Source: Ruminococcus sp.
Lineage (GTDB): Bacteria; Bacillota; Clostridia; Oscillospirales; Acutalibacteraceae
Direction: 5' to 3'
Length of the DNA stretch: 9,238 nucleotides
NCBI GenBank assembly: GCA_022510985.1
Contig: JAFLSL010000025.1
Span: 1 to 9,238, forward strand
In this document: one piece after another, positions 1-6,021 of the stretch
Position numbering within the stretch: the first letter of the stretch is position 1
How the letters are laid out: every line of letters begins with the position of its first letter
Program-made: the position numbers and the translations under genes
Notes under the pieces: model-generated
What the model was told of the DNA's origin: nothing
Seen by the model: the letters and a program-made list of their open reading frames with translations, nothing else
The model's database searches: none

Positions 1-897
1 CTTTTGTAAAACTTCGTCAAGCGTTCCTGTAATAGTGCAGCCTGCTGCCGCCGCGTGACCGCCGCCGCCGAACTGACGGCAGAATTCGCACGCGTCAACG
101 CCGTCGTTTGTACGCACGGAAATTTTGAAATTATCGGCTTTCTGACGGGCGGTAATGCCCATTTTTACGCCCTCAATCTGACGCGGAATTGAGGCGATGC
201 CCTCGGTTTCGTCGTCAGTAAGATTCTCGGTCAGTTCAAGCGTGGTGTAGATAATTGCACACTTGTCGTTTGCACAGAAAATCATATTATCGAGTAGCTC
301 GCGTTCAAGCTGGACCGCCGCCTTAGATTTAGTTTCAAACATTATTTTGTTGATGTACGCACTGTCGCACCCGAAGTCGAGCAAATCAGCGGCAATTCGC
401 ATAGTTCTTGAGGTTGTGTTAGAGTAGCGGAAACAACCTGTGTCTGTGCTGATTGCGGTGTAGATACAGTTTGCGATATCACGCGTCATTTTTGCCCCGA
501 GCAGAGGAATAAGCTCGTAGATAATCTCGCCTGCCGCCGCCGAGTCAGCCTCAACGTACTTATAAGGTGCGTTTATGCAGTTGCTTTGGTGGTGGTCGAT
601 GCAAAGGTTGATTTTTCCCTCGTAATCTTCTTGATTACAGCCGAGGAGCTTTTCGTTGGCAACGTCGGTCGAGATTATAAACTCAGCCTCAAAATTCTGC
701 TCCTCAAGCTTAGAGAAAATAAACTCAAAGCTTTTTGAGCGAGCGGTTGTGATTACCCTTGCATTTTTTCCGATTTGCTGTAGAGCAAGAGCAAGCCCGA
801 AACCGCTGCCGATGCAGTCACCGTCGGGATAATGGTGAGTTAAAATTTCAAAATTATTATGTTGTAAAATTAAATCTGCAACTTCTTTTAATGTCAT
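1..897 (-). CDS. nrnA: DHH/DHHA1 phosphoesterase, NrnA type (bifunctional oligoribonuclease / pAp phosphatase), 3' end missing
   Basis: I translated this frame by hand: an ATG at 897 is followed by 299 codons with no stop to the window edge. The family is usually about 310-325 residues, so only a short C-terminal piece should be missing. Visible motifs are HYPDGDCIGS (residues 22-31, DHH motif I with D25 and D27), D78 in STDVAN (motif II), DHH at 101-103 (motif III), D152 in STDTGCFRY (motif IV) and the DHHA1 signature GGGGH at 277-281. These residues hold the metal ions in the family. Known members degrade 2-5 nt RNAs to mononucleotides in the cytoplasm, and many also dephosphorylate pAp to AMP; that role is inferred here. 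An AAAAGG ribosome binding site at 905-910 overlaps the rbfA stop and lies 7 nt from the ATG. The gene follows rbfA by 11 nt, as in many Firmicutes, where truB often comes next. A related cyclic-dinucleotide phosphodiesterase of the same fold cannot be excluded. Confidence 0.93.
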   Translation of the reverse strand, partial: MTLKEVADLILQHNNFEILTHHYPDGDCIGSGFGLALALQQIGKNARVITTARSKSFEFIFSKLEEQNFEAEFIISTDVANEKLLGCNQEDYEGKINLCIDHHQSNCINAPYKYVEADSAAAGEIIYELIPLLGAKMTRDIANCIYTAISTDTGCFRYSNTTSRTMRIAADLLDFGCDSAYINKIMFETKSKAAVQLERELLDNMIFCANDKCAIIYTTLELTENLTDDETEGIASIPRQIEGVKMGITARQKADNFKISVRTNDGVDACEFCRQFGGGGHAAAAGCTITGTLDEVLQK

Positions 898-908
898 AAT
901 TTTACCTT

Positions 909-1253
909 TTATTTGCTTAAGTCGTTTAAGATTTTTGAGATGTTCGCACTGTATTCAATGCTGTCGCTCGCGGTAAAGATAAGCTCGGGAACGTGGCGGA
1001 GCTTTAAGCGGTGACCCAGCTCGCGGCGGATAAAACCCGCCGCACTGTCAAGTCCCTTGCACGCTTGCTTGCAACGCTCCAGTCCCTCGATTGCACTGAC
1101 ATAAACTGTGCAGTATGAAAGGTCGTTTGTGACCTCTACACGAATAATCGAGATAAACGCGTCTTTTACTCGCGGGTCCTTAAGCTCACGGAAAATCGCC
1201 GTCAGCTCACGTTTAATATCCTCGGTAGTTCTTTCTATTTTATGTCCTGACAT
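909..1253 (-). CDS. rbfA: 30S ribosome-binding factor RbfA
   Basis: This 114-residue protein is close in length to other Gram-positive RbfA proteins (about 115-120). It is a single-domain type II KH protein that binds the immature 30S subunit, assists late 16S rRNA maturation and counts as a cold-shock ribosome biogenesis factor. Recognisable parts are the N-terminal helix with IKRELTAIFRELKDPRV (residues 13-29), the central strands VEVTNDLSYCTVYVS, and SAAGFIRRELG near residue 70, where the family's Ala-kinked helix-turn-helix replaces the usual KH GxxG. LKLRHVPELIF follows, and then a short Ser/Asp-rich C-terminus. The ATG at 1253 has an ACGGAG ribosome binding site (GGAG at 1261-1264) 7 nt upstream. 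It follows infB by 21 nt, the standard arrangement, and is presumably co-transcribed and co-expressed with IF2. Nothing in the sequence looks unusual. Confidence 0.96.
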   Translation of the reverse strand: MSGHKIERTTEDIKRELTAIFRELKDPRVKDAFISIIRVEVTNDLSYCTVYVSAIEGLERCKQACKGLDSAAGFIRRELGHRLKLRHVPELIFTASDSIEYSANISKILNDLSK

Positions 1254-1274
1254 ATTGAAACTCCGTTTAATATT

Positions 1275-3641
1275 TTAATCTCTGTACTCTTCTATAGCGT
1301 AAACCTCGAAGATATCGCCTTCCTTAAGGTCGCTGAATTTTTCAAGACAGATACCGCACTCATAGCCCTCGGCAACTTCCTTAACAGAATCTTTGAATCT
1401 CTGGAGAGATGCGATATTGTCGTCGGCGATAATAATACCGTCACGTACAACGCGTACCATACCGTTACGCTGGATTTTGCCCTTCTTAACATAGGAGCCT
1501 GCAACGGTGCCGACGCTCTTAATCTTGATAACATTTCTGACTTCCGCTGTACCAAGCTCAACCTCTCTTGTTTTGGGAGCAAGCATACCCTTCATAGCGG
1601 ACTCGATTTCCTCGATGCAGTCGTAGATTACGCGGTACATACGCATATCCACGCCGTCACGCTCTGCAATGCTCTGGGCGTTTGCGTCGGGACGAACGTT
1701 AAAGCCTACGATAATTGCGTTTGACGCGTTTGCGAGCATAACATCGCTTTCGTTAACCGCACCAACCGCACCGTGGATAACATTAACTCTGACTTCCTCG
1801 TTGGTGAGCTTTTCAAGGCTCTGGCGTACAGCCTCAACTGAGCCTTGAACGTCAGCCTTAACGATAATTTTAAGCTCTTTCATTTCACCCTGCTTCATCT
1901 GGTCAAAGAGGTTGTCGAGGGTAACCTTAGTCTGAGCGTTAAACAACTCTTCCTTACGCTCGTTCTTTCGCTGGTTAACGAGCTGACGTGCGAGGTGTTC
2001 GTTTGTAACGGCGTTGAATACGTCACCGCCCACGGGAACCTCGTCAAGACCGATAATCTCAACCGGAACGGACGGGCCTGCGGTTTTAACCTTTTCACCC
2101 TTGTCGTTTGTCATAGCTCGAACACGTCCGAGACATGTTCCGGCAACGACAGTATCGCCTGAGTTAAGAGTACCATTTTGTACTAAAACAGTCGCAATCG
2201 GACCTCTGCCCTTATCAAGACGAGCCTCGATTACAATACCCTTTGCGGCTCTGTCGGGGTTAGCTTTAAGCTCTTTCATCTCTGCAACGAGAAGAACGCT
2301 TTCGAGAAGGTCGTCAAGACCTTCCTTTGTTTTTGCGGAAACGGGAACGCAGATTACATCGCCGCCCCATTCCTCGGGGATAAGCTCATATTCTGTGAGC
2401 TGTTGTTTAACCTGCTCGGGATTTGCACCCGGTTTATCCATTTTGTTGATTGCAACAATAACAGTAACGCCCGCCGCCTTTGCGTGGTTAATCGCCTCGA
2501 CTGTCTGCGGCATAATGCCATCGTCAGCCGCTACAACGAGAATTGCGATATCGGTTGACTGTGCACCTCTCGCACGCATTGTTGTAAAAGCTTCGTGACC
2601 GGGGGTGTCGAGGAAGGTAATCGGCTGGTCGTTAACTATTGTGCGGTACGCACCGATATGCTGTGTGATACCGCCTGCTTCGCCTTCGGTTACGTTAGCG
2701 TGGCGGATTGCGTCGAGGATAGATGTCTTACCGTGGTCAACGTGACCCATTACAACAACGACAGGGGCTCTGCCTACGAGATTAGCGTCGTCGTCCTCGC
2801 TGTCGTCGATAATCTGCTCTTCGATAGTAACGATAACTTCTTTTTCAACCTTAGCGTTGAATTCCATAGCGATAAGCTCGGCTGTATCAAAGTCGATTGT
2901 ATCATTTGCTGTTATCATCGAGCCCATTAAGAACGCCTTTTTAACAACCTCGGCAACGGTAGCCTTTAGTCTGAGGGCAAGCTCGGAAACCACGATTTCC
3001 TCGGGAACGGTGATTGTAATAGAACGCTCCTTACGCTGTTTCTCGATACGAGCGAGTCTCTGAGCCTCGGTTTCGCGTTTTCCGCCGCGGCGTTGACGCT
3101 GTTTGCGGGCACGGTTTGAAAACTTTTCCTTTTTGCTTGTATCCTGATTACGGCGAAGCTTTTCGTTCGCCATATCGTCATATTTCTGGTTGTATCTTTC
3201 CACGTCGACGTTTGACTGACGGGTGTCGATAACACGGCGGTTTGAGCGGTGGTCGCTGCGTTCCTCTTCAATAGTGTTAACAACCTCAACCTTTTCAACC
3301 TTGCCGCGGGTTTTCTTAGCCTTAGCGGCAGCTTGCTTAGGCTCTTCCTTAGCGGGTTTTCCAACAGGAATAGCCTTGCGGGTGGATTTTTCTTCCTTCT
3401 GCTCTTCTACAACCTGTTTTTCATATTCCTCAATCGCCTTATCTCTTACTGAGAAATACTCGGAAAAATCCTTAACCGCATTTTGAGTGGTCATAACGTC
3501 AAAAATGACGTTAAGCTCTTCCGCGTCTAAAGAGGTCATTGATTTTTTATTAACACCGCATTTATCCAAAAGGATTTCGGTAATAATTTTGCTTTTTACG
3601 TTAAAATCATCCGCTACTTCTTTTACCTTATATTTTATCAT
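1275..3641 (-). CDS. infB: Translation initiation factor IF-2
   Basis: IF2 is the GTPase that places initiator fMet-tRNA on the 30S subunit and promotes 50S joining. With the ATG at 3641 the protein has 788 residues. Domains in order: an IF2N module (about 1-50); a charged, Lys/Arg/Glu-rich linker (about 70-205); a second IF2N module (about 208-270); and the G domain, with G1 GHVDHGKT at 299-306, G2 [11 protein letters not shown]3 DTPGH at 345-349 with catalytic-type H349, G4 NKMD at 399-402 and G5 SAK at 435-437. Domain II, domain III (starting near [18 protein letters not shown]) and fMet-binding domain IV, ending in [11 protein letters not shown], follow. A GTG two codons upstream (3647) is open, but AGGAGG at 3651-3656 lies only 3 nt from it and 9 nt from the ATG. 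The ATG also overlaps the ylxQ stop as ATGA, which suggests coupled translation. S716 stands where many IF2 proteins have Cys; see findings. Confidence 0.97.
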   Translation of the reverse strand: MIKYKVKEVADDFNVKSKIITEILLDKCGVNKKSMTSLDAEELNVIFDVMTTQNAVKDFSEYFSVRDKAIEEYEKQVVEEQKEEKSTRKAIPVGKPAKEEPKQAAAKAKKTRGKVEKVEVVNTIEEERSDHRSNRRVIDTRQSNVDVERYNQKYDDMANEKLRRNQDTSKKEKFSNRARKQRQRRGGKRETEAQRLARIEKQRKERSITITVPEEIVVSELALRLKATVAEVVKKAFLMGSMITANDTIDFDTAELIAMEFNAKVEKEVIVTIEEQIIDDSEDDDANLVGRAPVVVVMGHVDHGKTSILDAIRHANVTEGEAGGITQHIGAYRTIVNDQPITFLDTPGHEAFTTMRARGAQSTDIAILVVAADDGIMPQTVEAINHAKAAGVTVIVAINKMDKPGANPEQVKQQLTEYELIPEEWGGDVICVPVSAKTKEGLDDLLESVLLVAEMKELKANPDRAAKGIVIEARLDKGRGPIATVLVQNGTLNSGDTVVAGTCLGRVRAMTNDKGEKVKTAGPSVPVEIIGLDEVPVGGDVFNAVTNEHLARQLVNQRKNERKEELFNAQTKVTLDNLFDQMKQGEMKELKIIVKADVQGSVEAVRQSLEKLTNEEVRVNVIHGAVGAVNESDVMLANASNAIIVGFNVRPDANAQSIAERDGVDMRMYRVIYDCIEEIESAMKGMLAPKTREVELGTAEVRNVIKIKSVGTVAGSYVKKGKIQRNGMVRVVRDGIIIADDNIASLQRFKDSVKEVAEGYECGICLEKFSDLKEGDIFEVYAIEEYRD

Positions 3642-3961
3642 AGACACTTACCTCCTGTTTCATTTTGTATAAGCCAAACGAGCTTTTTTGCAAAGCCGTC
3701 ATCACAAACCCCGACAACCGCACAAAATCTTCCGAGTGCGTCTGAAAGCTCGTCGCGTGTTCTGTTAAGCTTTAAAAGCTCTGTGTTTGCAAAAGTGCAT
3801 ACCTTGTTCAGCTTTTTTTCTGTATTTAAAGAGATGTCGCTGCTGACTAGCACCAGCTTTGCGTTTCCGTTTAAAACGTCGTCTGCTACGGCGTCGTTTC
3901 CAACGGTCAGCCTGCCGGCACGTCGGCACAATCCGAGGAGATTAAGAATTTTATCATTCAA
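3638..3961 (-). CDS. ylxQ: YlxQ-type ribosomal L7Ae/L30e/Gadd45-family RNA-binding protein
   Basis: This 107-residue protein of the L7Ae/L30e/S12e fold belongs to a family that binds kink-turn-like RNA. The YlxQ branch always sits between ylxR and infB in Firmicutes, and its exact RNA target is not settled. Visible signatures are [17 protein letters not shown] (residues 5-21), the family N-terminal helix and Gly-rich RNA-contact turn, then [18 protein letters not shown], where the conserved strand-helix carries the Asn-Thr-Lys-Lys pattern. [15 protein letters not shown] forms the C-terminal strand and helix. The start is TTG at 3961: no in-frame ATG lies nearby, the N-terminal motif begins at once, and GAGGAG at 3972-3977 inside the end of ylxR is 10 nt upstream. 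The gene overlaps ylxR by 8 nt and infB by 4 nt (ATGA), so its translation is probably coupled on both sides. Family assignment is firm; function is inferred. Confidence 0.92.
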   Translation of the reverse strand: MNDKILNLLGLCRRAGRLTVGNDAVADDVLNGNAKLVLVSSDISLNTEKKLNKVCTFANTELLKLNRTRDELSDALGRFCAVVGVCDDGFAKKLVWLIQNETGGKCL

Positions 3962-4256
3962 AATTTTTCAGCTCCTCTTTTATTCCGATAAAAATATCTT
4001 CGGGTATCTGCATCGAAAAAGCCCTCTCAAAGCGTTTTGCTTTAATTGCTTTTTCAAGGCATTGTGTGCTTTTACATACATATGCCCCTCTGCCCGGCTT
4101 TTTTCCGACAAGGTCGAGGCTTACCCCGCCCTTAGCGGTTATTTCGCCGTTTTCGTTTTTTTCATCGGGAGCTTTTACCACGCGTACAAGCTCTCGCTTC
4201 GGTTTCATTTCGCCGCAGCCCGTGCATTTACGCATAGGTACTTTTTTCTGTTTCAA
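3954..4256 (-). CDS. ylxR: YlxR family RNA-binding protein (RnpM-like)
   Basis: This 100-residue basic protein starts with KKVPMRKCTGCGEMKPKREL, the YlxR signature, and continues with KKPGRGAYVC, the other conserved block. Cysteines C11, C14, C61 and C66 are in place and might bind metal, although many YlxR proteins lack them. In Bacillus subtilis the homologue has been reported as a modulator of RNase P (RnpM) and also as a nucleoid-associated regulator; I recall these roles from the literature and infer nothing specific here. About ten extra residues (DEKNENGEIT, 31-40) separate the RVVKAP strand from the SLDLVGKKPGRG block, compared with compact family members. The start is TTG at 4256, chosen because GAGGTG at 4266-4271 (overlapping the nusA stop region) lies 9 nt upstream and because the conserved KKVPMRKC block needs it. 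The in-frame ATG at codon 8 would cut off that block. The nusA stop is only 6 nt upstream. Confidence 0.93.
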   Translation of the reverse strand: MKQKKVPMRKCTGCGEMKPKRELVRVVKAPDEKNENGEITAKGGVSLDLVGKKPGRGAYVCKSTQCLEKAIKAKRFERAFSMQIPEDIFIGIKEELKNFE

Positions 4257-4262
4257 ACTGAA

Positions 4263-5351
4263 TTACACCTCAGTTTCAGAAGTTTCTTCGTCGTCCTCGT
4301 CCTCGCCGTAAAAGCCTGATTCGGGACGGATATCAATTTTCCAGCCTGTTAAACGAGCGGCAAGACGAGCGTTCTGACCTTTGTTACCGATAGCAAGAGA
4401 AAGCTGGCCGTCGGGAACGGTTACCTTGCAACTCTTTGCACTCTCGTCAAGAATGTCAACATTTAAAACAGTTGCGGGTGAAAGTGCAGCGGCGATATAC
4501 TTCTCGGGGTCTTCGCTATACTCGATAATGTCGATTTTCTCTCCGCCCAGCTCGGAAACGATTTCGTTAACACGGTCGCCTCTTGTTCCGATACAGGAAC
4601 CGATTGCGTCGATGTTCTCGTCATTTGAGAGAACTGCCATTTTTGTACGGCTGCCGGCCTCGCGGGCAATAGCCTTAATTTCTACAACGCCGTCGTAAAT
4701 TTCGGGAACTTCCTGCTCGAAAAGACGCTTAACAAGCTCGGGGTGAGTACGGCTGATCATCGCCTTCGGTCCGCGGTCGTTGTCCTTAATATCGGCAACT
4801 AAAACCTTGATGTTGTCGCCGTCGTGAAGAATACGGTCGCCAACCTGCTCGCTTTTCGGAAGAGTTGCAACAGCCTTTCCGATGCGGATAGTAGCCATTC
4901 CGTTTACGGGGTCCACTCTTTCTACAACAGCAGTAACAAGCTCGCCCAAACGGCTCTTGAATTCCTGAAGCATCTGTCCCTTTTCGCCGTCGCGGATACC
5001 CTGACGGATAACACTTCTTGCGGTCTGAACCGCGATACGACCGAGCTGCTTCGGGTCGAGTGCAACGGGGTATTCGTCGCCGATTTCGATTTTCTTTCTC
5101 TTTTTTCTTACTTCCTCGAGGGATATCTCGAAGTTCGGGTTTTCAACCTCTTCGACAACCGTCTTAACGAGCTTTACGTCAAAGGTGTTCTTTTCGGGGT
5201 TAATTTTAAATACAACGTTTTCGTTGCCGCCGTAGGAGTTTTTGCAGGCAACCTTGATTGCTCTTTCAATCTGCTCAATCATATAATCCATAGGGATGCC
5301 TTTTTCTTTTTCGAGCAGAGTGAGTGCTGTAAATAATTCCTTGTTGTTCAT
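4263..5351 (-). CDS. nusA: Transcription termination/antitermination protein NusA
   Basis: NusA binds RNA polymerase near the RNA exit channel, increases hairpin-dependent pausing and termination, and takes part in rRNA antitermination. With the ATG at 5351 the protein has 362 residues. It shows the short Gram-positive layout without the C-terminal acidic repeats of Escherichia coli NusA. Domains: N-terminal polymerase-binding domain (about 1-128, with LDPKQLGRIAVQTARSVIRQ near 98-117), S1 (about 133-199), KH1 (GTRGDRVNEI, from 255) and KH2 (LAIGNKGQNARLAARLTGW, 319-337), then a very acidic tail (about 347-362). An in-frame ATG four codons upstream (5363) touches the GAAAGGA ribosome binding site (5364-5370) with no spacing, so it is a poor start. 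The ATG at 5351 has 12 nt of spacing and matches the usual MN.KEL beginning. It follows rimP by 48 nt and precedes ylxR by 6 nt. Confidence 0.96.
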   Translation of the reverse strand: MNNKELFTALTLLEKEKGIPMDYMIEQIERAIKVACKNSYGGNENVVFKINPEKNTFDVKLVKTVVEEVENPNFEISLEEVRKKRKKIEIGDEYPVALDPKQLGRIAVQTARSVIRQGIRDGEKGQMLQEFKSRLGELVTAVVERVDPVNGMATIRIGKAVATLPKSEQVGDRILHDGDNIKVLVADIKDNDRGPKAMISRTHPELVKRLFEQEVPEIYDGVVEIKAIAREAGSRTKMAVLSNDENIDAIGSCIGTRGDRVNEIVSELGGEKIDIIEYSEDPEKYIAAALSPATVLNVDILDESAKSCKVTVPDGQLSLAIGNKGQNARLAARLTGWKIDIRPESGFYGEDEDDEETSETEV

Positions 5352-5399
5352 TTTTCTGACCATTCCTTTCTCTGTCAGGACACAAAAGCCCTTTTTCTT
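5352..5399 (-). promoter_or_regulatory. rimP-nusA gap with nusA ribosome binding site in a weak hairpin loop
   Basis: This 48-nt spacer is the longest gap inside the operon. Read on the minus strand, CTGAC (5378-5374) and GTCAG (5360-5356) can pair as a 5-bp stem around a 13-nt loop that holds the GAAAGGA ribosome binding site of nusA (5370-5364). The arms are seen directly; a 5-bp stem with so large a loop is marginal, so a regulatory role is only a possibility. No promoter-like -35/-10 pair was recognised here. Confidence 0.35.
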
Positions 5400-5873
5400 T
5401 TAATCAAAATCATCGAGTTTTATCCACGCGGTATCCTTGACGTTAATCGTCATCTGATTTTCTCCGCTGTGGTCTGTTATTGTAACTTCGCCTGAGTTGT
5501 AAGCGGTTAAAACTCCCTTGAATTCCTTGCCGACACCTTCAATCGGGCGAATCATTTTTACCATAATATCCGCACCTATAAAGCGGGTAAAATGCTCGTC
5601 GCGAACAAGAGGTCTTTCAAGTCCGGGTGAGCAAACCTCGAGCGTGTAAGCGTCCGAAATCGGATCCTCGTCGTCGAGCGGTTTATCAACAGCTCGCGAA
5701 ACCGCCTCGCAGTCGTTAATATCAACGCCTTCTTCCTTGTCGATAAAAATACGAAGGAAATAGTTTGAGCCTTCTTTAACGTAGCGAACGTCCCAAAGCT
5801 CAAGCCCAAGCTCGTTAACAATCGGCTCGGCAATATTCCAAACTCTCTGTACAGTATTGCCCTTTTTTGCCAT
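5400..5873 (-). CDS. rimP: Ribosome maturation factor RimP
   Basis: RimP binds the free 30S subunit and helps assemble the S12/S5 region around the central pseudoknot. The 157-residue product matches the family length (about 150-157). The N-terminal alpha/beta domain (about 1-90) contains PIVNELGLELWDVRYVKEG, then LRIFIDKEEGVDINDCEAVSRAVD, and ends in EVCSPGLERPL (79-89), the family signature normally written as VSSPGLDRPL. A C-terminal SH3-like beta domain (about 92-155) follows. The start is the ATG at 5873, because AGGAGG (5881-5886) lies exactly 7 nt upstream and AEPIV begins at the expected distance. The frame stays open to a GTG at 5927, but that would add 18 residues encoded by the leader hairpin, with a purine-rich site abutting the GTG, so I reject it. 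This is the first gene of the operon, directly downstream of the promoter described below. Confidence 0.96.
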   Translation of the reverse strand: MAKKGNTVQRVWNIAEPIVNELGLELWDVRYVKEGSNYFLRIFIDKEEGVDINDCEAVSRAVDKPLDDEDPISDAYTLEVCSPGLERPLVRDEHFTRFIGADIMVKMIRPIEGVGKEFKGVLTAYNSGEVTITDHSGENQMTINVKDTAWIKLDDFD

Positions 5874-5880
5874 AAGCAAA

Positions 5881-5886
5881 CCTCCT
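5881..5886 (-). promoter_or_regulatory. rimP ribosome binding site (AGGAGG)
   Basis: A perfect AGGAGG, read on the minus strand, with 7 nt to the ATG at 5873. It decides the rimP start against the longer open frame from GTG 5927. It lies 18 nt downstream of the leader hairpin and stays single-stranded in the simplest fold. Confidence 0.9.
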
Positions 5887-5895
5887 GTATTATTT

Positions 5896-5933
5896 GCTAA
5901 ACAGAAAGGAGCAAGCCGTTCGCTCACTCCTTT
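5896..5933 (-). terminator. Leader hairpin of the rimP operon, terminator- or attenuator-like
   Basis: On the minus strand AAAGGAGTGAGC (5933-5922) pairs with GCTTGCTCCTTT (5916-5905). The result is an uninterrupted 12-bp stem with two G-U pairs, closed by the loop GAACG (5921-5917). An A-rich run precedes it, and the tail after the GGAG/CTCC core reads TTTCTGTTTA, so the A-tract, GC stem and T-rich tail of an intrinsic terminator are all present, though the T run is broken by C and G. It begins about 17 nt after the predicted transcription start and ends before the rimP ribosome binding site. It could attenuate operon transcription, or stop readthrough from the upstream membrane-protein genes, or both. 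The structure is seen; its role is inferred. Confidence 0.6.
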
Positions 5934-5956
5934 TCTTTAAAATATTCAGCATAAGA

Positions 5957-5985
5957 ATTATAGCACTATTTTTTAAATAATGCAA
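5957..5985 (-). promoter_or_regulatory. Sigma-A-type promoter of the rimP-nusA-infB operon
   Basis: On the minus strand a -35 box TTGCAT (5985-5980) and a perfect -10 box TATAAT (5962-5957) are separated by exactly 17 bases. The -35 matches consensus only in TTG. TGC directly before TATAAT makes an extended -10, which can compensate. The predicted start of transcription is G5950, giving a 77-nt leader to the rimP ATG. Its position between the upstream genes and rimP fits an operon promoter. I saw no operator-like repeat overlapping it. Confidence 0.85.
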
Positions 5986-5987
5986 GG

Positions 5988-6009
5988 GTTTTTGGAAAAA
6001 TTTTCTTCT
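5988..6009 (-). promoter_or_regulatory. UP-element-like A/T block upstream of the rimP promoter
   Basis: Read on the minus strand with +1 at 5950, AAAA occupies -54 to -51, TTTTT -50 to -46 and AAAAA -43 to -39. The TTTT and AAA blocks fall at the places expected in the known UP-element consensus that binds the RNA polymerase alpha C-terminal domains. A strong housekeeping promoter is therefore likely. This is pattern matching by eye; A/T-rich DNA produces such matches by chance in these genomes. Confidence 0.5.
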
Positions 6010-6021
6010 CAGCCGATTTTA

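Noticed and set aside
41..70. GCC/GCG-rich run near the left edge as a repeat or hairpin element
   Set aside because: It is the coding sequence for the Gly- and Ala-rich GGGGHAAAG motif of the DHHA1 domain.
2014..2598. 194-codon open frame on the plus strand inside infB
   Set aside because: It runs antisense to the conserved G domain and domain II of IF2, is rich in Ser/Arg/Thr/Pro as expected of a shadow frame, and matches no family I know.
3783..4319. 178-codon plus-strand frame across ylxQ, ylxR and the nusA end
   Set aside because: It is antisense to three recognised genes, with a Phe/Ser-rich composition produced by complementing Lys/Glu codons. It has no sign of its own promoter or of a product family.
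4824..5336. 170-codon plus-strand frame inside nusA
   Set aside because: Mirror of the NusA N-terminal and S1 coding sequence, with no supporting signal.
5383..5399. AAAAGGGCTTTT inverted repeat after the rimP stop as a terminator
   Set aside because: Only a 2-nt loop would remain, the stem is A/T-rich, and no T run follows. The next gene clearly continues the operon.
5874..5927. 18-residue N-terminal extension of RimP from GTG 5927
   Set aside because: It is encoded by the leader hairpin, its purine-rich upstream site abuts the GTG, and the ATG at 5873 has a perfect AGGAGG 7 nt away and begins at the family's usual place.
5996..6004. AAAATTTTT near-palindrome as a terminator for the DUF4340 gene
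   Set aside because: No GC stem is present. Its position fits an UP-like block of the rimP promoter better.
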